Assembly: GCF_001949145.1 (NCBI RefSeq)
Contig: NW_019091382.1
Coordinates: 890,418 to 954,417 of the forward strand
Direction of reading: 5' to 3'
Length of the DNA: 64,000 bases
Source: Acanthaster planci
Lineage: Eukaryota > Echinodermata > Asteroidea > Valvatida > Acanthasteridae
The stretch's first letter is position 1, and each line of letters starts with the position of its first letter. The position numbers were made by a program, and so were the translations under genes. Positions 22,573 to 37,200 of this stretch are shown piece by piece. Under the pieces are notes generated by a model. It was not told the origin of the DNA. It was given only the letters and a program-made list of their open reading frames with translations, and ran no database searches.

Positions 22573-25500
22573 TGGTACACAGTACATAGATATTTCTGTT
22601 ACACAAAATTTACCCTGCATGCTATCGCGGGAAAATACACCCTTAGTTTATTTAATCTACACAAATAAAACTAGCTGAAACAAGATCGAGACAGATCGAA
22701 ACTGACTTATATCACGTGCTCACTCCCACGACCTTGTGCACCACTTAGTTGAGAGTTAGCACATGCGCAGTCGACGTCGGACGTCATCGTTCCGACACTT
22801 CTTTCCAAGGATGGAGACTATAATTTATTTTTTAGCCAAATACAAATAAAATTCACAGAGATGACCTGATAACTAAAGCTTGACAATATTAAATCACCGC
22901 ATTTAATGAACCCATTTGCACAAAATTTGAAACAAATTCTGAAAAAAAAAGATTTTTACAAAAAATAAACACGATCAGATTTGAAAGAAAATACGTCCAC
23001 GGTCTTTCCCATTTTAAAACAACTTCTCCAGTTTATCCAAACAAATGAAATAAAGTGCCGGGTGTATTGTGGTCTAATGAAAACATCGGTAGTATTTTCA
23101 AGTTATTGCGAATTGAATATCTTGCACGAGAATCATTTGGCCGTATAGTAGTGCGTGTACACGTGTGGGTGCGTTGATGGAGAGCGTGTACGTGCAGGCC
23201 TACTCTATCAATTGAAATTGATCAAACTAACAAAGGACAATTCACGATAGCTTAAACGTAACATGGTAACCTTTTTCAAACATTCTTTCAATTATCTAGA
23301 TATGCAGCATGTGTGGAAAAAATGGAGAACAATTCAAATTTGCGGGTTTCAAATACCGTTTTTTTACGTTCGGAAATAGGCCTATAACGTTCACAGACAT
23401 CTTTCACCCCATTTTCTCCAATTAGCAAGAAACACGTCACAAAATGAAATCTCATCTCTGACCATAATACCTGTGGTTTATATTCAGCAAACTTTTACAC
23501 AATGCAGAAGATCTCCGCAGATGGATTTTGGTGTAGAGGAATTTCACACTAGCGCCGTCTGCGCACATCTGCATCGAAACCGAGGCTCTCTGTGTTGAAC
23601 TTACCCGCGCGCGCCCGCGGAGTCCACACAGTACTTATAGTATCCGGTTCGTAAGTGTGTGACGCCACTTCAGTTTAAACCACGCCCACTGCACAAGATA
23701 CACGACCATCGCAGGTACGTTAGTTCGCGGTCAATTGTCGTTATTTTTTCTTTTGATTTTACGTGTCGAGTCATCCTGAAAGACTCATCCACAAAAATTT
23801 GCTGCTTGAAAAGTCTGAATTTAACTTACCTTTATGTACTTTGTGTCTTAACTCCGTATGATCGTATTAAGAATTAAAGCTGACACATACAGCCTCATTT
23901 TCAAACGCGGAAGTGCGCAGATCGACGCTAAAAGCGTCGTATTGGGATCCCTCTATAGTCGTTTGCTGGCTGGCGTCGCCATTTCAACAAGCAATAAAAA
24001 TGACCGCGACTTTGCTGAATTTTAGCGCATGCGCACAAACAAAGTGGAAGGGATGAACATATATCATGCTTGATTTGCATAGTAGCCATTTTGCAGGGGC
24101 AGCTATTTTGCTAACCGTGATGACAATAATGAATATTGTACATACTTCTGACAGATTACGTAGGCCTACACCGTTCTAGACTTTCTAGGGAGGCATTTCG
24201 TTGCAATTTTCAACTTGCCTAGATATTTTCAGTTTCATGACGTTCTTTGGCATTAAAGTGATACAGCGTACATTATTTCTTTCATTTTTACTATCCTGTT
24301 CACTGTACTCAGTTATTTTTTCAGTTGATTTTTTTTTCATTTTTAGTTCTTTTAAATTATTGTTTATGTGTGTTAATTGGAACTTTTCACATCATAACAA
24401 TTTTCACTTCATATCATGCTGTCAATGTCCATGTAAAAGCGTCTAATCCCAATCAATTTTCTTTCAGTTTGAACTGTCTCTGTAAGGTACAGTTCTTCTT
24501 TATTAAAGAAATGACTCGTCGGTTGAAAAAATGGCAATATATCGCTATGAACTTACCTACCAACACTTCTCAGATGACATTCGCACGTCGTGTATTTTGG
24601 AAATAATTTGTCATGATGAGTGAGACGTTTCGATGCGTATTTATGTAGCAAACTCCTCTGTTGATTGACCTAGGAAACGGCCACTTGTCAGGCTTTCCAG
24701 TTCTTCCGGGAGGTGTGAAAGAAATCTACGGTTTGTCAATAGCATTTTCCCCCCAAATTTGACAGTTTGTATCTCGTTTGCAAGTTTGTATCTCGTTTAT
24801 CCATCGCTGTATGCAATAACATGCATGTGTAAAATCCATCGTGATTTTGATGCAGAGAAGCGTGTACACACTACAGTAAGTCATGCCGCGGCTGTATGTC
24901 TCTGTGACTCGCCATTTGTGCGACGTACAAACACGCCCACTTTTATTTGTGGAACAAAAGTTGCCCATCCATCCAAAGTATTGACAAAGATATCCAGTAA
25001 AGACGCAAGCGCGTCATGAAAGACAGTGAATAAAGCTTTTATCGTGAACGGAGAAAGACTGTACACTGAAGAATGGGTCCAATTGATCTTGGGACCTTAA
25101 AGAATGCAAGATTCGACACTCTTTGTTCACTTATCCCTGTTAATTCCATCTCGATAGGCCTACCTGATGGAGCCTCCGTGGCGCAGACAAAATCTTTGCC
25201 TTCGCCACCATTGAGGACTACAGTGACTCCAAACGTCGGTGACTAAAATATCAAGAGCGCCTTCTTTCTTAGTTTTGCATTCTGCATGGCGGTTGCGGGA
25301 CNGGAACGCGCCGCGACCGGAGGGTTTTCGCTTGGTATACGCAATCCACGGCACCATGGGCGCCAAGGAGAAAGTACAAACACTAAATGAAAACCACGCC
25401 GGGCCGATGTTCAGTTCGAGAAACAACTGAAATGGACCTCAACTTTGCATCCATGTCATTTGCTTGAAACAAGTTTTTTGTTTTCATGCACTTTTCCATT

Positions 25501-25814
25501 CTGTTACATTTACTATGAAAGGTACAACTACATCTTTAACTAAAACAAATGATACCGTAGTTCACGGCTGGAGGGAGTCCATTTTCAGGTAGTTATCCGA
25601 GCAAATAGATTTTTTGGCAAAGTGGGGAAGGCAACCGCTTCTTCGTTCCCCTCGTATACAACGCCCATGCTGCACGCCCAACTTTCGTAACAAAATCCAG
25701 GTTTTTTTCGTATTAAAACATGCATGTATTATTACAGCATGCTAATGTTGGTGTCGTTCCAGTTTTTTTGGTGAAAGTCAAGAAATGGTTCCTCATTACT
25801 GAGTTGGATACTTA

Positions 25815-25970
25815 CCATCAACCCACATTTCAGACAGGCGTTCCAGAGTCGCTTCGATCCAAATTAAAGGCAAGATTTAATTAAGTTCGACGTCTGAAAC
25901 AAAAAGGAGCGACGAGGTGCGCCAACAGACGACACTTGGAGTCATTCAGAACGTCTCAGGGGCGATTCGG
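25815..25970. repeat. Half copy of foldback family C
   Basis: CAGACAGGCGTTCCAGAGTC, then CCAAATTAAAGGCAA and TTAAGTTCGACGTCTGAAAC match, in reverse complement, the right arm of the element at 29581-29900. Confidence 0.55.
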
Positions 25971-27309
25971 TCTCAGAAATCGCTCTGGTATGAGCCTAAC
26001 TCAATGCAAATCCATGTAAGCTGTATATTAATAAATGGTGACCTATGACATATCCCAAATCCATCGATAAAAATGATATTTCAGTTTGGGTCATCGCGGA
26101 CTAAATTCACACTCGACTCGTGCGTCGCTACATGATTAAAATGGACATTTGGAAAAAAAAATGAAAATCATTTTAAATGTCACACCTGTGCAAGACATCC
26201 ATGAAATTAAAGCTCATTGTCACAACACGACTTTTTTCCATTCAGTTTCGGCTGGGTTAGGCAAAGCGAGTCGTGAAGCCCATCGCCATTTTGACAACTT
26301 ACTCCATCGGAAAACAGAGCCACTTGGAAAGCTCTGTTTTCTCCAAATTTATCGGAAATACGAGCCGGCAATTGATGGATAATTCGATTCTTCACTCTAC
26401 TCTGACAGCAGGGAATTCCGATACAAACTTGAATGGATCAACATGTGGCAACTATTCCTGCCTGTAACCACATACAGAACGTCCAGAGCGAAGACGGCAC
26501 ATTTAGGCACAGACTCTAACTTCAATAATATCAGGCAAAATACAAGTCTTTGTATGGAACATTAAGTACTACTCCTGCAGTATCTATGACGATAAATACT
26601 TCCAAAACCATATGCGTCTAACCGTACAGACACAAATTCAATCTGTCGCTTCGGGATAACTTCTATGCATACTGTTCAGGGAATTTTATGATCATTACCG
26701 AAGCAATAAATGTGCGATGAGACGGTACTGAACTATGTACCTTTAAAACCTGACGGGGACTGCATGGCGACGGTAGCAATCTGACTCGCGTGCTAATGTG
26801 GTTACGCAATCACATTTCAAGATAACCCTGGAACTTTTTTTTCTGTTTATTTAGGCAAAAGAGTTCGACTATCATCGCAGAGTTCATGAAGGAAATGACT
26901 GAAATTTTGGCATCTTCAGCCGCTTCCATTGTTGAGCGTTTACACTTGTCATATTAAACGGTAGCTGATTATTTAAATTTTTCGCGCTTCCTCGTAGTCT
27001 CCGTCGAGTGGGGCTTAGTTGCTGGGTATTGAAATCAGTGTGGACACGGGGAAAACCCAGAGAGGACAGAATTTACTTGCGAGGATTTCCTTTTTTTCGT
27101 GCCTCTGTGCCAAATATTCAACGCGATTGAGCATTTCTGCCGCGCGCGAAGAATAGTACTGTGCGACGCTAACAGATCGTTTTCGGCTTAGGCGTAAAGC
27201 GAGACGGCAGTGCAAGCACATGGTAGTGGCCCTTACGTGCTTCCGTAGAAGAAAGGTTTGCCAGCATTGGCTGACATCAGACTGGGCCTTACAACCTCAC
27301 AGTATGACC

Positions 27310-27553
27310 TTTAAAAAGTACCTCTAAGGAAAACACGTTTTCTCTGATTTTATCTGTTCAATAAATATGGAAGCGTCCAAATCAAGCAATCTACATTCAG
27401 CATCTTGGCATGAACAGAAAATAAGCCCTTTTGAGCTTGTTATAGTTGAGTNTCTGAAGACAAATGACACTGCATTCGATTAGGATGTTTCCATATTTAT
27501 TTGAACAGATAAAATCAGAGAAAATGTGTTTTTCCTTAGAAGTGCTCTTTAAA
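27310..27553. repeat. Foldback element (~244 bp)
   Basis: Arms of about 60 bp: the left includes TTTTCTCTGATTTTATCTGT and AATAAATATGGAA, the right the reverse complement TTCCATATTTATTTGAACAG and ATAAAATCAGAGAAAA. One N lies in the spacer. Near the NPHP4 3' end. Confidence 0.75.
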
Positions 27554-27585
27554 TGAAAATAGACCAAAAAATTCCCATCTCTTAT

Positions 27586-27591
27586 TTTATT
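27586..27591 (-). terminator. Candidate NPHP4 polyadenylation signal
   Basis: AATAAA on the minus strand, about 570 bp after the NPHP4 stop and just beyond a foldback element. Other AATAAA copies exist nearby, so this is tentative. Confidence 0.25.
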
Positions 27592-28158
27592 GTATCTTTT
27601 AATGTCTTTTTTGACAACTTACAAATTAGACTGCATTACGATGTGTTGTATTATATAAATTCATAAATAGAATCACATCACAGGTATTCACAATCAAACG
27701 TTTTGCATAATGATAATGCAACCTAACATTACCGTGATGGCATTGACACAGCTGATGGAAATTTTAATTACAAAAAGAGACCTTTCAACCTTTCAATGGA
27801 CAACTTTCATAAGAGTGAGCTATGAACATCTGTACCATGAACAACCTCCTGCTTTAGTAAAATGTGATGTTACCTTCCTTTCCATTTCAAAATTTTTCCT
27901 CGGCCCGGTAATGTCAAGAATTTCATCCTTCCCCACCCCCAACTCATTGGCAGGGATTTGCACCACCGCTGGTTTACTGCCTGTATCTCTCGTCTCCTCT
28001 CTACGTCTGCAAGTGTCCAGGGGCTCTGCAAGCCTATCTCCTGGTTCGTCTTTCATCTTTTCAAGCGTTGCTCACATTCACGAGTGAAACGAACGCGACC
28101 TGTTTGGGCACCATTCGGGGATTGATTGAATGTCTCGGAAGAGGTTTTTGACAGGCCG

Positions 28159-28299
28159 CTACGAATAGATCGCCCTGATGAGGAAGGTTTCTTCGTTGTT
28201 GTCCCGGTCGTCGTTGATGAAGATGAGAATCTCGGCACTTCCAGCTTGCTGGCACGGCGTAAAACGTAGTCCCAGGCTGTACGTCTCGCTGCCTCCGAT
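28159..28299 (-). CDS. NPHP4: NPHP4 terminal exon 33
   Basis: After [29 protein letters not shown] and [17 protein letters not shown], then IRAIYS and TAG at 28161-28159. Human ends CVKVIYQ, so the C-terminus is complete. Confidence 0.95.
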   Translation of the reverse strand: MGGSETYSLGLRFTPCQQAGSAEILIFINDDRDNNEETFLIRAIYS

Positions 28300-31200
28300 C
28301 TATACAGCAGACAAAAGGTTTCCTGCCTTAAAATTGCGCAAATGCGTATTTCTCTTTTCTTTAATTTGGAGACAAAAATAGCGACTTTCTATTCTTAATT
28401 CTTTGCCCCGAATCGACGCACCCCCTCATCGGCGAAGAAGAAACAGGTTGGTGGAATCGTTTTGCCTGGGCAAAACTTTCCAAGAGAACTTGGTGGTGCT
28501 TGCTCTGTAGGTCTCGCAACAAGATGCGCGCGCACGGACCTGTGCATGCATGTGGTGAGTTGCCCACCAAAGACATGCCGTTGCTATGGTAAAGCACGCC
28601 CTCTCTTGTTCCCGCACGGAGCGAATGCGGTTTCACTGGCTTACCAAACACTGGAAGCAGTACCGGATACTGTCGCCTTGTTATCAAGCGCAACTTACCT
28701 GAACTTTTGCCTCTTTGAATTGCAGTAAATCGTCCCTATTGCACCGAATGATGAACTCTTTGCTCTGCTGGTAGGGATTCGTGTACGTGATTCGCTTGAA
28801 AAGAAAAACAAAATAAGTTCATAATTTGGACTGAGACAAACTTCATTTTAAAAGTAGAATCTTTACAGTTTTATGACATAAAATTTTACCTCATGCGAAC
28901 CCTCAAGTTAAAATTTAATCCCCTACAATCTGAATGGTAAGGAAAAGAGATGCAAAAATGTAAACCATACATCACTCGCGCAATACGATCCGACGGCAAT
29001 GCGTGCCCAACATTTTACCCAAGCCCGCAAGTTTTCAAGAGTAATGCTCCTCAATGCAACCTACGCTTATAAACACAAAGAATAACTTGGTACAGCAGAC
29101 GTGATATTCAACCCATTTTCAATAAAACCTGAACTGCCCTCTAGCAAGACAGCGAGCTTACCTTATTGGAACCTTTTCCGCCGCCCACCGGTAACTGAAG
29201 CTCAAAGGCTTTAGATATTACCGGCTGACGACACTGTACGCACACAAGCCAAGATCGTACCAGCTGGTGATACTCTTTATCTGAAGCCAAGCTAAGGAAT
29301 CCACCTGTCTTAATTCATCTAATATAGATAAAAAAACACCTGGCACATAAATTATAGTACAAAATGAATGAGCTTTGCCATTAGCCACTTGGTAACGGTA
29401 TTGTTCCACGATGAACTTGTCCTAAGTTTGGTATTATTTTTGCCGAAACTACCAACTTTGTGAAACGTCCAGCTACTTGGACCACAGACCTTCACACTGT
29501 TGACCTTTGCAAAGATGCTGCCCCCTGGTGGCCATTTGTTCAAGATCTTGGCAACAGTTTCATCATCACCTTGTTGAAACTCTAACACCCATTTCAGATA
29601 GGTGTTCTAGCGTCGCGCCAAACCAAACAGAATTAAGAGCGGCTCGGGTCGACCCAATTAAATTTTGGTTTCAGACAGATGAACTTAATACATACATCTG
29701 CATTGGGTTTGGCTCATGAAAAGAGCGATGTCGGAAACCAAGTCACTCTGGTGTCGTTCCGTACGCCTTCAAGTGTCGATCTTTCGCCTGCGTTGCTCCT
29801 AACCATTTCAGACGTCGAACTTTTGCCGTACTTAATTCAAACTTTGCTTTTAATTTGGTTCGGGGCAACTCTAGAACGCCTGCCTGAAACAGGTGTTAGA
29901 CAATGTCGCGGAGTGTTATTTGCTAAAATGCCCAGACAAGGCTCGGGGCTGCTGAGGGCTCCATACACACTCAAACTCCATGGACTAATTTCAATTCACA
30001 ATGTGTCCTACATGCTCCCAGCAAAGGAGAACCCCTGTGTCATCTGACATGAAGTAGTTGAAAGGAGGCTTGAAATGACTGAAACCACTTTCATGTTTGG
30101 TTGGAGCAAATAATTTCAGTCGTGAAATGAATACTGTTGTGAACACTATCAATAAAATACCAGTAACTCTCACTGAAAAGAGCTCAACTCTTTTGCAAAC
30201 ATAGGAGCTTTTAAAAATGTAAAAATTCCCCTCAAAAGTCTCAGTTTTACAGCAAAGTCCATCACAAGTTACAGAGGTATTTCACATTAGCAAAGTCTGC
30301 GCATATCTGCATCAAAATGATGTGGAAGGGTGTACATAATGAGCTCCTACAGGCAAACAACTTGAAACTTTCAAAGGATACCGACGACATTGATGTACAT
30401 GAACTTGCTGCCGACAGAGATGGGACGCACGCCGACGTGGATCTCATGTACAGCATTGGCCAGCAGCATGAACGGTTCCGATGGCATTATCTACTCCAAT
30501 CAGAAACGAACCGTAACAAGTAAATGGGTCACCTTTGGGAGTCAAACTATCGATGATTTGTCTTTTATTACACCATCTGTCTTCTGTGCATTGTTTCTGT
30601 ATCACTTTTGTTTTTTTAAGCAACCCCCCCAGGTTCACCACCGTAGTGACTTTGAACCAGTATCTTTGAACAAATCTGGAATGCCTTAATGTGATCACAC
30701 AAATTGCTGAAACTGACTCAAGCACGCGACAAAAATACATGTCCGTCCCTTTCTTTTGCCTAAAAGGACTCCTGAAAGACATACACACGTGTGCAAAAAT
30801 CTAACATCATCTTTTTGGGGGGCTGTAAATGATCACTGAACACGATTCTAAGGCAAGACATGCTCACAACAGCTATAAAAATGCTTGTGATTACATGTGG
30901 TGGAAAACAATTAGTTTTCGGGTGGCATATATGGGGCACCGTACCTGCATCTCATTTGGATGCGAGGAGAAACATTGTACCAGTCTGGAGGCGCGAGTCC
31001 CTCTCAGTATGAGCGATTGCCGGCTGGTCTGCCCTTCAACACAAGACACGTCCACTCGCTGCAGGGAATGTATGTAGAACTGCCAGGTCTGGAGAGGCTT
31101 GGACAAGTAGGGCGTGCTAGAGATAAATAAACGCAACAAAATGGGACACTGCTGGGGATTCAAAATGGACAATCTCAGAAGGCACAAGGCAAGTGGGAAT

Positions 31201-34200
31201 TTAGACATCGAGTAAACGTAAATATAAACCAAAACGAGCACAAAAGACAAACAGCAACAAATTGGCTGAAAAACATGGAAAATCAAAACGTAAAGCTGGG
31301 AATAGTGGTTGTAATTAAAATGCATTTAATGATCTAAGCTACGTCTCTGAATACAGCATTGTACACATATATCGGTCTTGCAACAACAGACGATATCATC
31401 CTAACACAAAGTTGCGAGAGAAAATTCTTGACTATGACTAATAATTATGCCTAGTTCAAAGCTGATTGCATTCACACAAGTTCAAAAAGTAGCACCTTGA
31501 AATCAGTGGTGGAAAAATAAGAAAATAAAAAAAAAAATGTAAACAAAAACAAAAGCTGTTAAGTCAGGAACTGCCATTCCACGCATACTGTATGGGAAAT
31601 ATAAGCCTTCTATCTTTTTGGTGTTAAACTTTACACATGCATAACCTATCCAGATATCCCGCCCTTTCTTCAAATTTAGAAGTGGCCAGTGGCATGACTT
31701 GGAGGAGTGCAAAGAAAACAGAAGATGTACACCCCCTGCAGATGTTAAGCCCCACCCCCACCTTTTTCCCTGTTTGAAATCTCAAAATGAACAGAAAATA
31801 AGGTACATGGACCAAGTGCAAGGGAGAGGGAAGATGCAACAACTCCCCCCCCCATGTAAAGCCCCACCCCCAATGTGACATCTCAAAATGAACAAACACA
31901 TTATGCAGACCACGGCTGCCCCCTTCATAAAAATCTGGACACCTCGAGGTCCCCCGCCCTGGCAGCAGTTGCACCCAGGTTGCGTCACTACAAGTGGATT
32001 TTGTTTTAAGCGGACGGAGGTCAGAGCTTACGAATAGATCAGAATGAACATCTTCTTGACGGACGGCGACAGGCCGCAGGCAACTTTGAGGAAGACGTCC
32101 TGTGGCTCGCCAGCTGACTGCACGAAATAAACGAAAACGGCAAGCAATGTCATCGATTCAATCACAATAGGGTAACGCCAGAAATTAGGGTCACTTTTTT
32201 TTGTGTCCCTGTCACATCTGATATGTGACTTCGTAAGTTCAGAACACATTTTCCAATTTCCAAGAGTGATGAATTAATGCAAATTACCTGCCAAACAAAT
32301 AGTGATAGTTTGAAATCAATTCCGGTGATATTTCCAAGTCAAAAAACAAAGGTCAGATGTAAAAAGGATGCAAAAGTGTCACACTTTTGGACCCCTAATT
32401 TATGGAATTATCCATTTACAAATTGATTAGAACGACTCAGTCATCACTATGAGACTTCAAGGTTTCAATATTCACGAAAAGGAAGGGAAAATCTTCATTT
32501 GTTTTAATTGAGAAAAATTGCACCATGGAGACTTGTTTCAAGCAGATTCAAATGAAAGCGACAGAAATCTTACCATTCAAAAAGTAAATTATTCATTAAA
32601 GAATTTAAAAAGAACAGAAATTTTCAACAGGGCAAGAAGTCTTGTTCATCTCTTAAATCTTGCTACATTGTGGCTGGAGATACTCCTAGATGTGAGAAGC
32701 TATTATATTGATTATAATGTACAATTGTGTGCGTTTTGCAACTGATTTTGTATATGGTTTGTTCATCAACATTCTGCTGGTGGGTACAAGCGAATATTCG
32801 GATATTCGATCAAATTGAAGATCAAATATTTGAATAGTGATTTATTCGAATTAGCTCAGGTCAATACAGCTTCCTCAAATCAGCATAGTGGTCAACTCCA
32901 TCACAAGCACTTAAACAATTCCGGTCCTGAGTCTGCTAACAAGACCAGTCACAAGTGACACAGTGACCAATGACAAGGGAGTGCTTTTCTGACAGTTCAT
33001 TGGAAAAGCTGGTGAGTTGGCTTACTAAAGACTGGATATTTTGTGATAGACTTCCAAGGACTTGTAAAGGACTCGACTACAACTTGGCTTCCACACACTA
33101 TCCTCTCACTTTCCAATTTCCACAGACCATTCAAGCTTGGAATTGCGTCCCAACTTACAACTTTTTTGGTCTCGCAGATGACATTTCCGTCACTACATTT
33201 GACAAACAGCTGGCCAAGAGCTCCCACTCCGTGCTGTACACCTGTACAGAAAACAGTTCACAATGGTTTCAGAAGAGAAAAAGTTGTAGGCAACCTTAGC
33301 CCAATTCACCCTTATTTAAACAGGTACAAATTCAAGCACAGGATTCATCTTCACCGCTTATGTCGCAGAAATTTGCCTGAGATGTCCCCTCGTGTTAGGT
33401 CTGCTGAAAAAGTTAAGTTTGACCCGACCAACTCCTGACAAGTGGACACAGCACCGAAGAGCGATTACCTGACACAGAATGGAAAGGGGGCAACCGGATG
33501 GATTTCTTCAGGAAGGACTGCTCTGGGTGGTGAAATCGGAAGGTTTGATTAATGACGTGAGGTTGGGGTTCTACGTTGAGGGAGAGGATGGCTATGGGCT
33601 TGTTGTCTTGCGTCCTGAAGTAGATCTAACGAGGCAACAAAAAAGGCAAACCTAGTCAAAGTCGTCCTAAACTTACATTAAATAAAACACTCGGAAGATT
33701 CTATACTGTAATGCATGTGGAAGTTAAAACTGAGTTTTGACTTTTCTTCAAACAACTCAGAAAATAAGAAATCATTTCAAACCAGTATTTCCAAAACTGT
33801 AAGTAAAGCTTTGAAACTATTTCGTGACGTTAGTCAATAAAGGGTAAAAGACGCAGGGACTTGGCTTATTGAGTTCACCTGAAATGGGGCTGATCTGGGA
33901 AAGAATTCAAAAACGGCTCAGTTCACATAGCATTTCGACAACCTCCAGTGACCAACTGCATCTGCCTCTTCTCAAATATTTTGAAAGAAAAGAATGAACT
34001 TTACCTTGATTTTCTTGGACTCCAAGGCGAGGTCGACTTTCTTTTCTTCGGGCAAAGCCTGAATCTTGAGGTACGGCCCAGATGCCATCTGGGGGCCCTG
34101 CAAGGAAATGAACCAGAAATCAGGATCTCTCACAGTCACATCTGTAAGATTCAAATACCATTTACACAGCAATAATAACGGAATCACTGAGAAGCCTGTA

Positions 34201-37200
34201 AAACTTTTAAAAATGCAGAAAAATGTTGACGTCTACAATATTTTCTTTCATCCTGACGACAATCTGGGAATGAATACGGGGACTTCAGATCAGAATTTTC
34301 CAACTCATAATTTCAATTAAAAAACATACACTGATCTGAGCGAGAGTTTCAACCACCATTGCTCTAAAACCGAAGGCTGGGCGCAAGTTATGCGAGTAAC
34401 ATATATAGTATATATATGTACTCAAACTCCTATTGACATTCTCCGCCCCGAGATGAAGTGCGCCCTCACTGGCAAAAGCGAGACAGGCCGGTGGGAAGTT
34501 TTCCAAGTGAGCTCGTACACCTGCCCAACGCACACGAAGACCATACATTCCAACACAGACTAGCCGCCGGTACTCGGCACACCCCATGCCAAGCACACAA
34601 ACCTGAAGGCTCACATACTGTGTTCCCATTAAAGGATCGTTGTTTCCGTGAAAGAGTACACCCTCTCTCGTTCCCGCTCAGAGCGGATAAACCCCAATCA
34701 AACTTCTCACTCTTCCATTCTCTCACCTGAGGAGGCACAGAATGGCTGGCCTTGAAGCTCTGGTACTTGAAAGGAATGTTGACCGTCTCCTTGGGCCTCA
34801 GGAACAACTGAAGTCCGGAGCCGTTGGGACTCTCCTTGGACAGTTCACTAAACATGTTCTCCTCCACGGCCGTGTAGGTCTCAAAGAGCTGTTTGAAATG
34901 CCTCCACTCTCGGGGATCAGTGATGATACTGTCAAATAAGAAGTGAATACCATCCTTTCCAGAGACCCAGGTGAAAAAGCGTAGGGGGGGAATTAAAATC
35001 AAAAGTTTTCCAAAAATACACTGCTCAAGGGTTGACATCGGTACAACACTTAACTAGTCACCAGCAGGGGCCAATTTCATAGAGCTGCTTAAGCACAAAA
35101 TTTGCTTTAAGCGCGAGAAAACCTTGCTTGACAAATCAGGTTACCGGCCAAAACTCCACATGATGTCTGTATATTGTTTTGGAATCGTATTTGGCTTTCT
35201 TTTGGTTAGCATGAAAATCAGATAGAGTCTGAGCTAGTAACCTTTGTTTTTTAAGCAAGGTTGTTTAAGCAGATTTTGCACTTAAGCAGCTCTATGAAAT
35301 TGGCCCCTCGGAGGGCTTTGAAGTTGTTGGACAAGAAATTGCGATCAACAGAGTTGATAGAGTGAAGAGATATAAGAATGATGGCCGGGGCCCGCACAGT
35401 CACAGTGAGGTCGAGTTGAAGGCCTGGTTGTGAATGTGTGGATGAGGTCCCATGACATATAGCCATACACCACTGCTATGTAACAGAGCCGCACTCGGTT
35501 GGCCCTATTCCAACACTGTGATATGATTTACTAGAACTCTCAAGTGACAGTTGAACGTCATCTTAAATCATGTCTACTGAGTCGTCGGTGGTAGCATCAG
35601 TCTTGTAGTGGAGACCATCACAAGACGTTTCACAATACCAGACCATTCACAAGTAAACTGGATGAACAATGACAAAGGAATGCTTTCGTTGGAGTTCATT
35701 TGAGCGGTTTGCGACTAGAATTCAGACTGGAGGTCTTGGTCTGGTTCCGTGATGGTCTTGTGGGGTTTTGTGACGGCGTTAACAGGTCTAGACTACAACA
35801 TTGGACTGCATTAAAAGCAAAAAAACATTCTAAAACACAGACTGAAAATTGATTTTTGCTAACAGCCTTTAATTCCTCCTAACATAACATCACTCATTCT
35901 TATGCAAGGAAGACAGAAAATCCTCACTCACCTCAGTTCGGGATCGTCCCACTGGATGGAAATGGTGTGCTGCACGTTATACGGATTCCGAAGGATGTAC
36001 TCCCAAAACTCGGCGTCACCAAACGACGGGTGGATGGTGTGCTCGGTGGTGATGGCCGTCTGAAGCATGGAGAGAATGCCATCTTTCTTGATTCGATCCC
36101 TGGAACCCCCCCCCAAAAAAAACAACGGCAGTTAAGTCAATAGTTGTGGCGTGCTTGTTCCTGACAAACACGGAGCTGTTCTCGTATGGAGAAAAAAATT
36201 TCAGGATGTAATTTTAAAAAGGGTGAATAACAAAAGTTGCAAATGCAATGAATGCCATAAAAATCAGACCATCGCGATCTAGCAAGGACAATTTATCAGA
36301 AAGGAAAAAAGCTGAAATGCACATATAATTTAATACGTACACCTGACATCTTGCTGTGATTGGCTCTTACCGATACAGCTCAATAGTCTTCAGATCCCTG
36401 GTTCGATGAAGAGTTTCCTCCTTCTTTAACTGGGGAAAAAAAATCCCCCCCCCCAAAAAAATCAAGTTTAAAACTCCACTGACTGAATACATTTCCGGCA
36501 GAATTTTACCAAGGACCCAGCACAACTTTCCAATCGACTTTTCAAAACCAAATGTGTCTCGGGCAAGGCAGGTGCGGTCGTCTAAATACTTTGTGTTTTT
36601 CACGTGTGCTTATGCTTCATCGAATTGCTTGGCTCCGATCACGGGTACACTTGATGCCGTTTTAAACAACATAAAAACAGGACTGCTCATTCGCCGGTGA
36701 ATCTTTTTTGTGTATGAATACAAGACTGTGGTTGCTTAAGTTTGTAAGAAGTTCGGCTTACCAGTAAGCTCTGGTTGGCTCCCTTTCGGAGGGTATCTTC
36801 GGCCTGAGCTTGCCTGATGGCCTCCATTCGGGCAAGCTTCCTCTGCTTCTTGTAGTCACCCTCCCGGGTCGCCGCCTGGGATGCACTCTCAGGTTGCCCG
36901 GCGCGAGATGACAGCAAGGCCGAGGCCAGCTCCCGGTCGGTCTCCGCCATGTGCGAGGCGATGTAGCTGCGCTTCTGCTTCAGATTGGCCAATCCCAGAC
37001 CTGCACAATCACAAATCGAAATCTTTATCAGGGGCCGATCATCATTGGGAGGAATATGGAATCCCTTGCCTGGATATTTAAGCGGTGAAGCTTGGGCAAA
37101 GCAGGAGACCTTTGTCATTCTGAAGCCTCTGCTCTGTCAGTATTTTTCAGTGACTTGATTGGCAGCTCCAGTGGCCGAGCACTGTGTCACTATGTAACAT

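Larger units (their letters stand above)
19644..28158. other. Intergenic region, repeat-rich, no gene seen
   Basis: Between the esterase start and the NPHP4 stop. It should hold the esterase promoter (right of 19643) and the NPHP4 3' UTR (left of 28159). The longest reading frames (for example 144 codons near 22.1-22.5 kb) run into MITE sequence and show no family motif. Contains MITE copies 3-6 and two foldbacks; otherwise nothing recognisable. Confidence 0.6.

Noticed and set aside
26149-26467. Overlapping short frames at 26.1-26.5 kb
   Set aside because: Frames of about 60-77 codons on both strands with no motifs; expected by chance.
30444-30788. 114-codon minus-strand frame
   Set aside because: The true exon 30 overlaps it in a different frame (HVGVRP block); this frame has no similarity.
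34466-35038. 190-codon minus-strand frame as one exon
   Set aside because: Only 34727-34928 is coding NPHP4 exon 24; the rest reads through intron and repeat D beyond a good donor and acceptor.
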